A stretch of DNA of 51,020 nt from Alphaproteobacteria bacterium (GCA_009928665.1 SACF01000027.1:1-51020), one strand, 5' to 3'. Counted from the first letter of the stretch, positions 20,628-30,206 are shown. Notes: generated from the sequence alone by a model not told the origin. Made by a program: numbers and translations.

Positions 20628-22076
20628 CTATCGGAGATATTGCAGCAAACGGATCACATCGGGAAGCGCGGTGTCGAGGAGGAAGGATGGAAAGACACCG
20701 ATCCAGAAAATCAATACAACGATCGGAATGAGCGCCGCAAGTTCAGCCGGGGTCAGATCCCTGATTTCGCTGTATGATACCTGCTCAGGCCCCAGCATGG
20801 TACGTTGATACATCCACAGCATGTAAACCGCACCGAAGATGATGGTCAGACCGGCAATTGCCGCCATTACCGGATTGGTTCCGAATATACCGATCAGGAG
20901 CAGGAATTCTCCCACGAATCCGTTGGTGAGCGGAAGGGCGATGCTGCCCAGGAGGATGATCATAAAGAAAGCTGCCAACAAGGGAACCCTGTTTGCCAAT
21001 CCCCCGAGTTCACCTATTACGCGTGTTCCGGTCCTTCTTTCAATAATATCGAGGATGATGAACAATCCCACGACGTTGATCCCATGCGATACCATCTGGA
21101 TTATGGCTCCCTGCATGGCTTGCAGCGAAAATGCAAATACCCCGGCCGCAATCAGTCCGACATGGGCAATGGAGCTATATGCCACGAGCCTTTTCAGGTC
21201 GGATTGCCGGATGGCAATTACGGAAGCGTAAACGATGCCGGTCACCGCCAGGATCAGGACCACCGGTGCCCACTGTTGAATGGCCAGTGGAGTCAGGGGC
21301 AGCATCCACCGGATCATTCCGAAAATGCCCATTTTGAGCATGATCCCGGCAAGGAGCATGCTACCGGCGGGCGGCGATTCGGTATAGGTATCGGGTTGCC
21401 AGGTATGGAACGGAAATACCGGGATCTTTATGGCAAAGGCCAGGAAAAAGGCGGCAAAGATCCAGGATTGTTCGGTTGATGAAAGCATGGCCCGGGTGAG
21501 CGCCCCGAAACTAAAGGAGTGTGGTTCCGGGGTTTTCAGGAATAGCCAGATCAGGGCCAGCAGCATGAACAGACTTCCTGTAAAGGTGTAAACAAAAAAT
21601 TTAAAGGTGATCCTGATCCGGTCGGTTCCGCCCCAGAGGGCACAGATGAACCAGGCCGGGATCAACGCCAGTTCCCAGAAGATGTAAAAAATGAGTCCGT
21701 CGTAAGCGGAAAAAACTCCCGTCAGCGCCATCTCCATCAGAAAGATCAAGCTGTAGAACGCCTGCGGGTTTTCGTAATGATGGCTGAAAGTCGAAAGAAT
21801 GATAAGCGGAACCAGGAAGGCGGTCATCGCGACCAGCAGCAGGCTGATACCGTCAAGGCCTAATCTCAGGCTGAACATGGTCATGGAAAACCATTCCGCG
21901 TTGAAAAGCAAATTACAGTGACAGGATGTTTTAAATTGAATGAAGGCGGCTACCACCACTCCGAATTCAACCAGTGATCCGGCCAACGCCAGCATCCGGA
22001 CATTTTTTTCTGTCCTGGCACCGAAAACGGCCAGTGAGAGGACCAGGGGAACCAATATGATTACAAGGGTCAACAT
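20628..22076 (-). CDS. nuoM: NADH-quinone oxidoreductase subunit M
   Basis: A 482-residue antiporter-like membrane subunit of complex I with about 14 helices. Diagnostic stretches are FYIFWELALIPAWFICALWG (helix 5 with the key Glu), FPFHTWQPDTYTESPPAGSM, SDLKRLVAYSSIAHVGLIAA with the conserved Lys, and SHGINVVGLF. It follows nuoL after 3 bases, so the two are translationally close. In a standard nuo operon nuoN would come next. Here a minus-strand HemP-like gene, GH127 and a plus-strand gene lie between. Confidence 0.96.
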   Translation of the reverse strand: MLTLVIILVPLVLSLAVFGARTEKNVRMLALAGSLVEFGVVVAAFIQFKTSCHCNLLFNAEWFSMTMFSLRLGLDGISLLLVAMTAFLVPLIILSTFSHHYENPQAFYSLIFLMEMALTGVFSAYDGLIFYIFWELALIPAWFICALWGGTDRIRITFKFFVYTFTGSLFMLLALIWLFLKTPEPHSFSFGALTRAMLSSTEQSWIFAAFFLAFAIKIPVFPFHTWQPDTYTESPPAGSMLLAGIMLKMGIFGMIRWMLPLTPLAIQQWAPVVLILAVTGIVYASVIAIRQSDLKRLVAYSSIAHVGLIAAGVFAFSLQAMQGAIIQMVSHGINVVGLFIILDIIERRTGTRVIGELGGLANRVPLLAAFFMIILLGSIALPLTNGFVGEFLLLIGIFGTNPVMAAIAGLTIIFGAVYMLWMYQRTMLGPEQVSYSEIRDLTPAELAALIPIVVLIFWIGVFPSFLLDTALPDVIRLLQYLR

Positions 22077-22079
22077 GGG

Positions 22080-23987
22080 TCAGATCAGAATATTGAGAAA
22101 TAACATCAGGATGATTCCCAGGATCATGATGAACATATAAAAGCCCACATTACCGGTCTGAATGTACCGCAGGGTGTTGCCGGTCCGGACCACCAAATTC
22201 CCGAAGCTGTTGACGATGCGGTCAATGAATCCCACTTCGATAACCCGGTGAAGGATCGTCGACAGCCAGAGGAGGGGTTTTACAATGATCAGTTCGTACA
22301 ATTCATCCACATAATATTTATGCGAAATAAGGTTTACCAGGAAGTTCCGGTGTACCTGATCCGGTAAAAATCCTTTTTCACGTTTTACGAAATGGTGATA
22401 CGACCACGCAATTACCGCAATTACCGAGACCAACGTTATCCCCATGATCATCCATTCGGTGGCGTGCGAAATCCCGGTTACCGGTATCGGGTGATACTTT
22501 GATCCGGCGAACACGGGGGCCAGGAACTGAGCAAGCAGGCTGTTTCCGCCAAAAATACCGGGAATGTTCATGAAACCGCCGAAAGCAGTCAGAACCGCCA
22601 GCAAGATCAGTGGAACCGTCATCACACCGGGTGATTCGTGCAGGTGATGGCGTTGATCGTCGGTTCCTCTGAATGCCCCGAAAAAAGTGAGCCAGAGCAG
22701 GCGGAACATGTAAAAGGCGGTTATCAGGGCGCCGATGAACAGTATGAACCACATCCAGGCGCTGTGATCCAGGGCATGGATAAGAATCTCATCTTTGGAG
22801 AAAAATCCCGACAGGGGCGGAATCCCGCTTATGGCAAGGGTTGCAATCAGAAAAGTCCACCAGGTCGCTGGCATTTTTTTCCGCAATCCGCCCATTTTTC
22901 TGATATTGTGTTCACCGCTCAGGGCATGGATCACACTGCCGGCCCCCAGGAACAACAGGGCTTTGAAGAAGGCGTGGGTAGTAAGATGAAACATCGCACC
23001 GGTGAAGGCCCCGACGCTGAGGGCGGCAAACATGTAGCCCAGTTGACTGATGGTTGAATAAGCCAGGATCTTTTTGATATCGTTCTGGAACAGTGCAATC
23101 GAGGCAGCAAAGATCGCAGTGGCAAGGGCTACACTTCCCATCACGACCTGGGTGACAGGCGACAGCACGTAGAGAATGTTTGAGCGGGCAACCATATAAA
23201 CCCCGGCAGTTACCATGGTTGCCGCATGAATAAGTGCAGAAACCGGCGTCGGACCTGCCATGGCATCGGGCAGCCAGGTGTATAACGGGATCTGGACGCT
23301 TTTCCCCACAGCCCCGATGAATAATAAGAGGGTGATGGCTACCATCACCGGTTCGCCGGCCTCCATGGGAGTAGCTTTCTCAAAGATCTCCCTGAAATTC
23401 AGGCTCCCAAAAGTGGTGAAGAGCAGGAACATCCCCAGCAGGAAACCAAGGTCGCCGATACGGTTCATGATAAAGGCCTTTTTTGCCGCATTGTTGTAAT
23501 CCTGGTTACGAAACCAAAAGCCGATAAGCAGGTAGGAACACAACCCGACACCCTCCCAGCCGATAAACATGATCAGATAGTTGGCGCCCATCACCAGCAG
23601 CAACATGAAGAAAACAAAGAGGTTCATATAGGCGAAAAAACGGTTGTAGCCGGGATCATCCTTCATATAGCCCACCGAATACCAGTGAATAAGAAATCCC
23701 ACTCCTGTTACAACCAACATCATCAGCAGAGAAAGGGGATCGGTGAGAAATTCAAATCCGATCGCGAGCGGACCCACCGTAAGCCAGTTAAAAATCAGAT
23801 GAATTTGCGGAATGCCATTTCTTTGAAAATCAAAAAACAGGATCAGGGTCAACAGGAAGGATGCAAGGATGGTTCCGGGTCCGGTCACGGAGACGATCCG
23901 CCGGGGCAACGAACGGAATCCTGCCCCGAGGAAAAGGAATCCGAAGAGCGGAAAGAGCGGGATCAGGGTTATGAGTATTTTCACCAT
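22080..23987 (-). CDS. nuoL: NADH-quinone oxidoreductase subunit L
   Basis: A 635-residue subunit, the largest antiporter-like complex I protein, at the distal end of the membrane arm. It has the proton-channel signature WLPDAMAGPTPVSALIHAAT, the N-terminal LIMFIGWEGVGLCSYLLIGF, NDIKKILAYSTISQLGYMFA, and a C-terminal extension (after residue 500) for the long lateral helix, ending in a final membrane segment. Its start overlaps the end of nuoK by 7 bases, indicating coupling. All residues I could check are intact. Confidence 0.97.
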   Translation of the reverse strand: MVKILITLIPLFPLFGFLFLGAGFRSLPRRIVSVTGPGTILASFLLTLILFFDFQRNGIPQIHLIFNWLTVGPLAIGFEFLTDPLSLLMMLVVTGVGFLIHWYSVGYMKDDPGYNRFFAYMNLFVFFMLLLVMGANYLIMFIGWEGVGLCSYLLIGFWFRNQDYNNAAKKAFIMNRIGDLGFLLGMFLLFTTFGSLNFREIFEKATPMEAGEPVMVAITLLLFIGAVGKSVQIPLYTWLPDAMAGPTPVSALIHAATMVTAGVYMVARSNILYVLSPVTQVVMGSVALATAIFAASIALFQNDIKKILAYSTISQLGYMFAALSVGAFTGAMFHLTTHAFFKALLFLGAGSVIHALSGEHNIRKMGGLRKKMPATWWTFLIATLAISGIPPLSGFFSKDEILIHALDHSAWMWFILFIGALITAFYMFRLLWLTFFGAFRGTDDQRHHLHESPGVMTVPLILLAVLTAFGGFMNIPGIFGGNSLLAQFLAPVFAGSKYHPIPVTGISHATEWMIMGITLVSVIAVIAWSYHHFVKREKGFLPDQVHRNFLVNLISHKYYVDELYELIIVKPLLWLSTILHRVIEVGFIDRIVNSFGNLVVRTGNTLRYIQTGNVGFYMFIMILGIILMLFLNILI

Positions 23988-24298
23988 TTCAGTTTATTCA
24001 GCACATGGATATCGATTGAATGCGTGGTCCGGTAGATCAGTACGATGATGGCCAACCCGATGGCCACCTCTGCGGCGGCCACTACCATGATGAAAAAAAC
24101 AAATATCTGTCCGGCCGGATCGTTGGTATAAGCAGCGAAAGCCGCCAGCAACAGGTTGATCGAGTTGATCATCAGCTCGATCGACATGAGGATCACCAGG
24201 GCATTCCTTTTGATCAGAACCCCGATCACCCCCGTACAAAAGAGGATCGAGCAAAAGATGAGGTAGTAGTCAATTGGAATGGCAGTCATCGTTGTCAT
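23981..24298 (-). CDS. nuoK: NADH-quinone oxidoreductase subunit K
   Basis: A 105-residue, three-helix subunit. Conserved glutamates lie in LMSIELMINSINLLL (helix 2) and VVAAAEVAIGLAIIVLIYR (helix 3), both needed for proton transfer in complex I. A later start (MTAIPIDYY, 9 bases in) is equally possible. It overlaps nuoL by 7 bases and follows nuoJ after 42 bases. Confidence 0.96.
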   Translation of the reverse strand: MTTMTAIPIDYYLIFCSILFCTGVIGVLIKRNALVILMSIELMINSINLLLAAFAAYTNDPAGQIFVFFIMVVAAAEVAIGLAIIVLIYRTTHSIDIHVLNKLKW

Positions 24299-24340
24299 GC
24301 ATTTTCGGTTTCATCCGTTAATAATTTTACATTTCATTGG

Positions 24341-24844
24341 TCAGATTTGTTCTTTTTTCCCTAACAGTACGGCGCCGACCATGGCGGTGAGAAACAGGAT
24401 CGACGACAGTTCAAAAGGCAACAGGTAGTCGTGATAAAGAACCCTCCCCAGGTTTTTAACCAGTCCGATCTGCGTCAGGGAGGGGTCGGCCGTAGTCATC
24501 CCCTCGTATCCCCTGAAGACACCGATCAGGGTGAGCATCAACATTCCACCGGCAATAACCGCCATTATCTTGACCCATGCAGGTTTTGGTGACCGCTCAT
24601 CCTTATTCAGGTTCAGGAGCATTACCGTGAAGAGAAAAAGTACCATGATGGCCCCGGCGTAAACGATGATGTGAACCACCGCCAGAAACTGGGCGTTTAA
24701 CAGGATATAATGTCCTGCAATGGCAAAAAAGGTCAGGGTAAGAAACAACACCGAATGGATGGGTTTCCTTGACGCCAGTACCATTGTTGCACTGAACAGG
24801 GCCAGGATCGTCAGAAAGTAGAACAGATATCGGGTGAAAAGCAT
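24341..24844 (-). CDS. nuoJ: NADH-quinone oxidoreductase subunit J
   Basis: A 167-residue membrane subunit with five predicted helices. The conserved AQFLAVVHIIVYAGAIMVLF (helix 3, containing the pi-bulge region) and the N-terminal RKPIHSVLFL are present. It stabilises the junction of the membrane arm. A repeat-filled gap of 150 bases separates it from nuoI upstream. Confidence 0.95.
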   Translation of the reverse strand: MLFTRYLFYFLTILALFSATMVLASRKPIHSVLFLTLTFFAIAGHYILLNAQFLAVVHIIVYAGAIMVLFLFTVMLLNLNKDERSPKPAWVKIMAVIAGGMLMLTLIGVFRGYEGMTTADPSLTQIGLVKNLGRVLYHDYLLPFELSSILFLTAMVGAVLLGKKEQI

Positions 24845-24847
24845 ATT

Positions 24848-24990
24848 ATTAATTCAAAATTCAAATTAGTGATTAGCGAACAGGGAAAAAGGGGGCTCAT
24901 TTTCCGTTTTCAATTTTCCATTGTCCATTTTCAATTCCTTTCATTGTCAATTGTCCATTGTCAATTTTTTTTGTCCACTGGTCCGCTGGT
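24848..24990. repeat. Intergenic mosaic of short degenerate repeats (nuoJ / nuoI gap)
   Basis: AATTCAAAATTCAAATTAGT, then GATTAGCGAACAGGG, GGGGGCTCATTTTCCG, CCATTGTC/CAATTGTCC units and GTCCACTGGTCCGCTGG. The block order is nearly the same as at 17041-17180, and its first part matches 28676-28715. Confidence 0.75.
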
Positions 24991-24994
24991 TCTT

Positions 24995-25570
24995 CTACCT
25001 GTTATGTCTTTTATTTACATCCTTCTTGAATTCAAGCACCTCCGGGGTCTGCCGTTTTGTGACATCGATCCGTTTTCCGGGGTCCATGGGTTCAACAAGT
25101 TCGTTCTTCCCGTAAATGAACCTGTCGCGTGAAAATTCCGACGCGACCAGTTCTTTTGTGAGGAATATCGCCTCTTTCGGACAGGCCTCTTCGCAATCGC
25201 CACAGAAGATACACCGGAGCATGTTGATTTCGTAAACAGCGGCGTATTTTTCTTCGCGGTAAAGGTGTTCTTCGCCCGGTTTCCGTTCCGCTGCTATCAT
25301 GGTAATCGCTTCGGCCGGGCAGGCCACGGCGCAAAGTCCACATGCTGTGCACCTTTCACGTCCTTTGTCATCACGTTTCAATACATGACGTCCACGGTAG
25401 ATTTCCGGGAATTCACGCTTTTTTTCGGGGTACTGTACCGTTGTTTTCCGGCGGAACAAATGCCCAAAGGTGATGCGCATACCCTTCAGGATTGCAGGCA
25501 GGTAGATGCGTTCCCAGAAGGTCATCTGCTTTTTCGATACTACTTTCGATCGGTCGGTCAGCGGAGTCAT
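24995..25570 (-). CDS. nuoI: NADH-quinone oxidoreductase subunit I
   Basis: A 191-residue ferredoxin-like subunit carrying clusters N6a and N6b that pass electrons toward quinone. Two 4Fe-4S motifs are intact: CTACGLCAVACP and CIFCGDCEEACP. The N-terminal GMRITFGHLFRRKTT helix is typical. The start at 25570 gives about 30 residues before that helix. In a standard operon it directly follows nuoH; here a T9SS lectin gene lies between them. Confidence 0.96.
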   Translation of the reverse strand: MTPLTDRSKVVSKKQMTFWERIYLPAILKGMRITFGHLFRRKTTVQYPEKKREFPEIYRGRHVLKRDDKGRERCTACGLCAVACPAEAITMIAAERKPGEEHLYREEKYAAVYEINMLRCIFCGDCEEACPKEAIFLTKELVASEFSRDRFIYGKNELVEPMDPGKRIDVTKRQTPEVLEFKKDVNKRHNR

Positions 25571-25607
25571 GAATCTTTGTTCGTGGGGTTTTTTTGTTCC
25601 CGTTCGT

Positions 25608-26498
25608 TTATTGTTTCAAAAGGCTGAAATAAGACCACGAGCCCTTTTCAGTTCCGATCCCTAAAATATAATGACCTGAAGGAAAATTCGTGAAATCAAC
25701 CTGATAATATTTCGTAGGTGGCAGTAACATGCGTTTCACCTCCTTACCGTCGCTCGTCAGGATCCTGATCATGTTGAAAATGGCTGATGACGATCCTCCT
25801 TCGATGGTCAACGATTCTTTAACCGGATTGGGTGAAAGTTTGAACGCACCTTTTTCTGATTTGCCGATTCCGACGGGGTGTTGTTTCACAACGAAATAGA
25901 GAGAGTTGGCGATGTTGATGTCGTTCCATTCACCGGTGATTCCCAGGGTTCCCGACCCCGATGGCCAGCCTCTCAGGGCGATGGCCGCGGCATCCTGAGA
26001 ACCTCCAAAATCATCCGGTTCCTTGATAATCCCCGTAGAGGTTCCTCCCCAATTGTTGTAAAATCCGCCGACCGGAGCCCCGTTCCCCGCGCCGGCAGCA
26101 CCTTGCCCGGTCCAAAAGGTCCGGCCGGCTCCGCTGTTGGTTCCATCCCAGTTCCACGTTCCTTCCGTAACCTTATCGGTGGCTCCGATCCACACATAGG
26201 CAACCCCTCCGCCGTCGGGAACCGAAACATAGGTGACCGACACCCCGGCCCCATTGATAATTGCATCATAGATTGCGGCCTGCTCCGATTCGGATTCGAT
26301 TTCCACCAGCGAACCTCCGAGTTCTACCGCGCACGCCGCCGCGGCTGTCCAGGTCTTCATCTCCTTGACCACATTGTAATTGACCCCGTTGTACGTGAAG
26401 GTGTAAATGTTCGCCGAACCGGCACATGGCTGACCCCAAACCCCGGTCGACGTAAATGCGATCAGGGCCAAAGAAAAAAATGATACCAGTGTTTTCAT
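25608..26498 (-). CDS. Secreted C-type-lectin-fold protein with T9SS sorting domain
   Basis: A 296-residue protein with a signal peptide (MKTLVSFFSLALIAFTSTGVWGQ). Residues about 25-200 show the C-type lectin fold: WTAAAACAVELGGSLVEIES, the region AYVWIGATDKVTEGTWNW, an EPDDFGG loop where sugar-binding lectins have EPN, and EWNDINIANSLYFVVK in place of the WND motif. From about 210 a T9SS type A sorting domain follows (FKLSPNPVKESLTIEGG, FPSGHYILGIG, YFSLLKQ). It should be exported to the cell surface, possibly binding sugars. It lies in the nuo series between nuoH and nuoI in the same direction, an unusual place for such a gene. Confidence 0.85.
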   Translation of the reverse strand: MKTLVSFFSLALIAFTSTGVWGQPCAGSANIYTFTYNGVNYNVVKEMKTWTAAAACAVELGGSLVEIESESEQAAIYDAIINGAGVSVTYVSVPDGGGVAYVWIGATDKVTEGTWNWDGTNSGAGRTFWTGQGAAGAGNGAPVGGFYNNWGGTSTGIIKEPDDFGGSQDAAAIALRGWPSGSGTLGITGEWNDINIANSLYFVVKQHPVGIGKSEKGAFKLSPNPVKESLTIEGGSSSAIFNMIRILTSDGKEVKRMLLPPTKYYQVDFTNFPSGHYILGIGTEKGSWSYFSLLKQ

Positions 26499-26584
26499 GG
26501 CTTTGACAATTTAATGGATGAATAAGACACTTCGTTTTGATCCATCATCGGGTGAGCCAATCTTTAGTTTTATCTCAGAGACTG

Positions 26585-26640
26585 TATAAAATTTACGATT
26601 GAACATGATTTACGATTTACGATTGTACATTCGATTTCGG
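26585..26640. repeat. Short TTTACGATT repeats before nuoH's 3' end
   Basis: Units of ATTTACGATTGAACATG/ATTTACGATTTACGATTG lie between the lectin gene and nuoH. The same unit occurs at 28840-28890, 30800-30820 and 37076-37120. Confidence 0.6.
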
Positions 26641-26657
26641 TTTAACAGTCATCGATT

Positions 26658-27680
26658 TTACCTGCTTATTAAAATTACGATTCCCGTAATCAACACATTA
26701 AAAATTGCAAGCGGGATCAGGCTTTTCCATCCCAGCTTCATGAGCTGATCATAGCGAAACCGGGGTAACGTCCACCGGATCCACATAAAGAGAAACCCGA
26801 AGATCGTGATTTTCGTGAAGAGTACCATAAAACTTACAAAAGCAAATACATTGGGCGAAAGGCCAAGCTGATCCAGCCCCGGGAAATGATAACCGCCTAA
26901 AAACAAGGTGGCCATGACCGCCCCGGAGATGAACATGTTGATGTATTCGGCAAACAGGTAAAATCCAAGTTTCATGCTGCTGTATTCGGTATGGTATCCG
27001 CCCACCAGCTCTGTTTCACATTCGGGAAGATCAAAGGGGGCCCGGTTCGTCTCTGCAAAAGCACAGATCAGAAAAATGAGAAAACCCAATGGCTGGTAAA
27101 AGATATTCCAGTTGAAGCCCAGCTGCTGTGCTACGATCTCACGCAGGCTCAGGGAACCGGTCATCATAACGATGGTGATGATCGCAAGGCTCATGGCCAG
27201 TTCATAGCTGATCATCTGTGATGAAGCCCGAACCGAACCCAGTAAAGCATATTTGTTATTGGATGACCAGCCTCCGATCATGATCCCGTAAACACCGATC
27301 GACAAAATGGCAAAAATGTACAGGATCCCGATGTTGATATCGGCGACCTGCAGGGGGTACGACTGACCCGCCACCACGAGGTCGGGGCCCCACGGAATCA
27401 CGGCGCTGGTAAGGCATGCAATGAGCATCGTAAGTGAAGGCCCCAGGATGTAAAGAAACTTGTCGGCAGTCTGAGGCATGAACTCTTCCTTGAAAAAGAG
27501 CTTGATCCCGTCGGCCAAAGGTTGCAGTAAACCCCACGGACCTGCCCGGTTGGGACCATGCCGGTCCTGAAACCAGCCTGCAACTTTCCGCTCAACAAGT
27601 GTCGAATACATCGCGACTACCAGACTGAGGATCAGGATAAAACTCGCGAGAATTGTCTTGTATATGATTGTTGTCAACAT
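26658..27680 (-). CDS. nuoH: NADH-quinone oxidoreductase subunit H
   Basis: A 340-residue membrane subunit with eight or nine helices that forms the quinone entry channel. Hallmarks: ERKVAGWFQDRHGPNRAGPW near residue 31, LQPLADGIKLFFKEEF, FAETNRAPFDLPECETELVG with the conserved Glu-rich loop, and the ending FLFMWIRWTLPRFRYDQLM. Spacing of 19 bases to nuoG suggests one transcript. No anomalies. Confidence 0.97.
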   Translation of the reverse strand: MLTTIIYKTILASFILILSLVVAMYSTLVERKVAGWFQDRHGPNRAGPWGLLQPLADGIKLFFKEEFMPQTADKFLYILGPSLTMLIACLTSAVIPWGPDLVVAGQSYPLQVADINIGILYIFAILSIGVYGIMIGGWSSNNKYALLGSVRASSQMISYELAMSLAIITIVMMTGSLSLREIVAQQLGFNWNIFYQPLGFLIFLICAFAETNRAPFDLPECETELVGGYHTEYSSMKLGFYLFAEYINMFISGAVMATLFLGGYHFPGLDQLGLSPNVFAFVSFMVLFTKITIFGFLFMWIRWTLPRFRYDQLMKLGWKSLIPLAIFNVLITGIVILISR

Positions 27681-27699
27681 CAGGAGATCTTGTTTCCTA

Positions 27700-28668
27700 T
27701 TAATCCGTGCTTTCCATACGCCCTTCGATCGGCCGGATTACCGACGGTTTCTTCAATGTTTCATAATGGTTAACCGAAATTACCGATTTTCTGCTGATCT
27801 GCCTTGGCCCCTCGATAATCCATGCGTCTGGGTCTTTCTTTTCGAACCGGCATTCGTTGCATATAAATGATTCGACCTCACCGAACTGATCCTTGCGGCC
27901 GGTGATCCGGTAAATCTCATTTCCGAACATCCAGGCAGTGACTTTCCCTGAACATTTGGCGCATTCACGGTGCGCGTTCATCGGTTTCAGGAACCATACC
28001 CGGCTTTTAAACCGGAACGTGCGGTCGGTCAGTGCTCCGACCGGGCAGACATCAATCATATTTCCCGAAAAATCATTTTCAATGGAATTTTTGATGAAGG
28101 TCCCTATTTCTGCCGCATCGCCGCGATAGAGCACCCCGTGCAACCGGTTGCCGGTCAGTTGATCGGCCGTGTAAACACACCGGTAACAGAGGATACATCG
28201 GTTCATGTGAAGTTTGATATAGGGTCCGATGTCGGTTTCGTTGAATTCACGGCGTTCCTCCTCGGTGGCGGTCTGTTCCATGCCGAAACCATAGCTCAGG
28301 TCCTGCAGGTCGCATTCACCGGCCTGATCGCATACCGGACAGTCGAGCGGGTGGTTGAGCAGCAGGAATTCCACAACTCCTTTCCTGGCTTCGATGACTT
28401 CGGGGGATGTCAGGTTCTCAACCACCATTCCGTCCTGTACCGGTGTGCTGCACGAAGCCACCAGCTTGGGCATGGGTCGCGGATCTTTGGCTGAGGACTT
28501 CGCCACTTTGACCAGGCATGTACGACATTTCCCACCGCTCCCCTTCAGCTTTGAGTAATAACACATTGCCGGAGGTACTACCTTCCCTCCTATTTTCCTC
28601 GCAGCCTGAAGGATGGTCGTCCCCTCTTCAACCTCAATAGTTATGTTATCGATGGTAACCTTTATCAT
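27700..28668 (-). CDS. nuoG: NADH-quinone oxidoreductase subunit G, short form
   Basis: A 322-residue iron-sulfur subunit. The N-terminal 2Fe-2S domain (CYYSKLKGSGGKCRTCLV, later CSTP) is followed by the His-Cys3 4Fe-4S motif region (HPLDCPVCDQAGECDLQD) and two more 4Fe-4S Cys sets (CILCYRCVY, DVCPVGALTD). A further Cys group is ECAKCSGKV/CNEC. The large molybdopterin-type domain of E. coli NuoG (over 900 residues) is absent. This short form is known in Bacteroidota and is not a truncation. It carries electrons from NuoF/NuoE to NuoI. Confidence 0.93.
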   Translation of the reverse strand: MIKVTIDNITIEVEEGTTILQAARKIGGKVVPPAMCYYSKLKGSGGKCRTCLVKVAKSSAKDPRPMPKLVASCSTPVQDGMVVENLTSPEVIEARKGVVEFLLLNHPLDCPVCDQAGECDLQDLSYGFGMEQTATEEERREFNETDIGPYIKLHMNRCILCYRCVYTADQLTGNRLHGVLYRGDAAEIGTFIKNSIENDFSGNMIDVCPVGALTDRTFRFKSRVWFLKPMNAHRECAKCSGKVTAWMFGNEIYRITGRKDQFGEVESFICNECRFEKKDPDAWIIEGPRQISRKSVISVNHYETLKKPSVIRPIEGRMESTD

Positions 28669-28669
28669 T

Positions 28670-28889
28670 CAGTTCAAAATTCAAATTAGTGATTAGCGAA
28701 TAGCGATTAGGGAAAAAACAATAATTCTAAGTTCACAATCTTCACATTCTCATATTTTCAAATCCTCAAATTTTCATTCGTAAATCTTAAATCAATTAGC
28801 ACATCAGCACATTAACACATTTTCTTTTTTTCATTCGTAAATCGTAAATCTTGTCAATCGTAAATCATTTCAATCTTGTCAATCGTAAA
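28670..28889. repeat. Intergenic mosaic of short degenerate repeats (nuoG / nuoF gap)
   Basis: A 220-base gap without genes, filled by AATTCAAATTAGTGATTAGC, GCGAATAGCGATTAGGG, CACATCAGCACATTAACACA, and CGTAAATCGTAAATCTTGTC units. It shows the widest range of unit types in one gap of the window. Confidence 0.75.
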
Positions 28890-30206
28890 TCAATTTGTCC
28901 GTTGATTTCTGCACTTTCCCGGATCGGTCACATGTTCTTCAAACTCCTGCCTGAAATGCCGGATGGCGCTGGCAACAGGCCAGGCCGCAGCATCGCCCAA
29001 CGGGCAAATGGTGTTCCCCTCAATATTGCGGGCGATCCTGACGAGCAAATCAATATCCTTCAGGGTACCACCCCCATGTTCAATCCGGTAAAGGATCTTC
29101 TCCATCCACGCCGTTCCTTCCCGGCAAGGTGAACACTGACCGCACGATTCATGCCGGTAAAACCGGGTCAGGTTCCAGGTATTCCGTACGATACAGGCAT
29201 CTTCGTCAAAGGCAATGAAGCCTCCGGATCCCAGCATGCTGCCTGTGGCAAAATCGCCTTCGGCCAACGATTCATAAGTCATCAGCCGCGGTTCGCCTTT
29301 CGCCGTGCTGAGTATCAGGTCGGCCGGAAGGATCGGGACCGAAGATCCGCCCGGGATCACTGCTTTTAAATATTTACCGTTCCGGATCCCTCCACAATAG
29401 CGATCTCCATAAATAAATTCCTCAACCGGCAATCCCATTTCAATCTCGTAAACACCCGGTTTGTTGATGTTCCCACATGCCGAAATAAGCTTGGTTCCGG
29501 TACTCTTTCCCTTGCCGAGGCGTGCATATGCTTCGCCCCCCATGTTGATGATCGGACCGACTGATGCGAGGGTTTCGACATTGTTAACTACCGTCGGACA
29601 TCCGTACAATCCTTTGAAGGCAGGGAATGGCGGCTTGATTCTCGGATTTCCCCTCTTTCCTTCAAGCGACTCCAAAAGGGCTGTCTCTTCGCCGCAAATA
29701 TAGGCGCCGGCACCCGGGTGGACAAAGATATTCAGCGAAAAACCACTCCCCAGAATGTCGGAGCCCAGGAAGCCGTTCCGGTGCGCTTCAAGGATGGCCT
29801 TTTCAAGGATGCCGACCAGGTATTTGAATTCGCCGCGAATATAGATATAACAGGTTCCTGCCCCCAGTGCATAGGCTGAAATGATCAGTCCCTCGATCAG
29901 CCGGTGCGGGATATGTTGCATCAGATACCGGTCTTTGAAAGTTCCCGGTTCACTTTCATCGGCATTGCACACCAGGTACCGGGGCTTGTCGGATCGTTTG
30001 TCGAGAAAACTCCATTTCAACCCGGTAGGGAATCCGGCACCACCCCTGCCGCGTAATCCTGAACGCGTCACCTCGGCGCTCACATCCGCAGGAGTCATCG
30101 AACGCAATGCCTTCTCCACAGCCTGGTATCCGCCATGAGCGCGGTACACGCCGAATCCCTGAATTCCTGGGACCTCAATATTCGCTAACAGAATTGATCC
30201 TGCCAT
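28890..30206 (-). CDS. nuoF: NADH-quinone oxidoreductase subunit F
   Basis: A 438-residue flavoprotein that takes electrons from NADH via FMN. The FMN/NADH glycine-rich loop GRGGAGFPTGLKWSF, the NADESEPGTFKDR motif, the GAGAYICGEETALL loop and the N3 4Fe-4S cluster ligands (ESCGQCSPCREGT, then NTICPLGDAAAWP) are all present, so the NADH-oxidising module is complete. The start overlaps nuoE by 22 bases. The last residues end soon after VTDPGKCR. Confidence 0.97.
   Translation of the reverse strand: MAGSILLANIEVPGIQGFGVYRAHGGYQAVEKALRSMTPADVSAEVTRSGLRGRGGAGFPTGLKWSFLDKRSDKPRYLVCNADESEPGTFKDRYLMQHIPHRLIEGLIISAYALGAGTCYIYIRGEFKYLVGILEKAILEAHRNGFLGSDILGSGFSLNIFVHPGAGAYICGEETALLESLEGKRGNPRIKPPFPAFKGLYGCPTVVNNVETLASVGPIINMGGEAYARLGKGKSTGTKLISACGNINKPGVYEIEMGLPVEEFIYGDRYCGGIRNGKYLKAVIPGGSSVPILPADLILSTAKGEPRLMTYESLAEGDFATGSMLGSGGFIAFDEDACIVRNTWNLTRFYRHESCGQCSPCREGTAWMEKILYRIEHGGGTLKDIDLLVRIARNIEGNTICPLGDAAAWPVASAIRHFRQEFEEHVTDPGKCRNQRTN

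Noticed and set aside
20805..21479. A 224-codon plus-strand frame opposite nuoM
   Set aside because: Composition rich in Gly, His, Gln and Asp, as expected from reading a hydrophobic membrane gene backwards; no family features.
27700..28668. NuoG as a truncated pseudogene
   Set aside because: The 322-residue form has all its iron-sulfur ligands and a natural stop 19 bases before nuoH; short NuoG is known in Bacteroidota.
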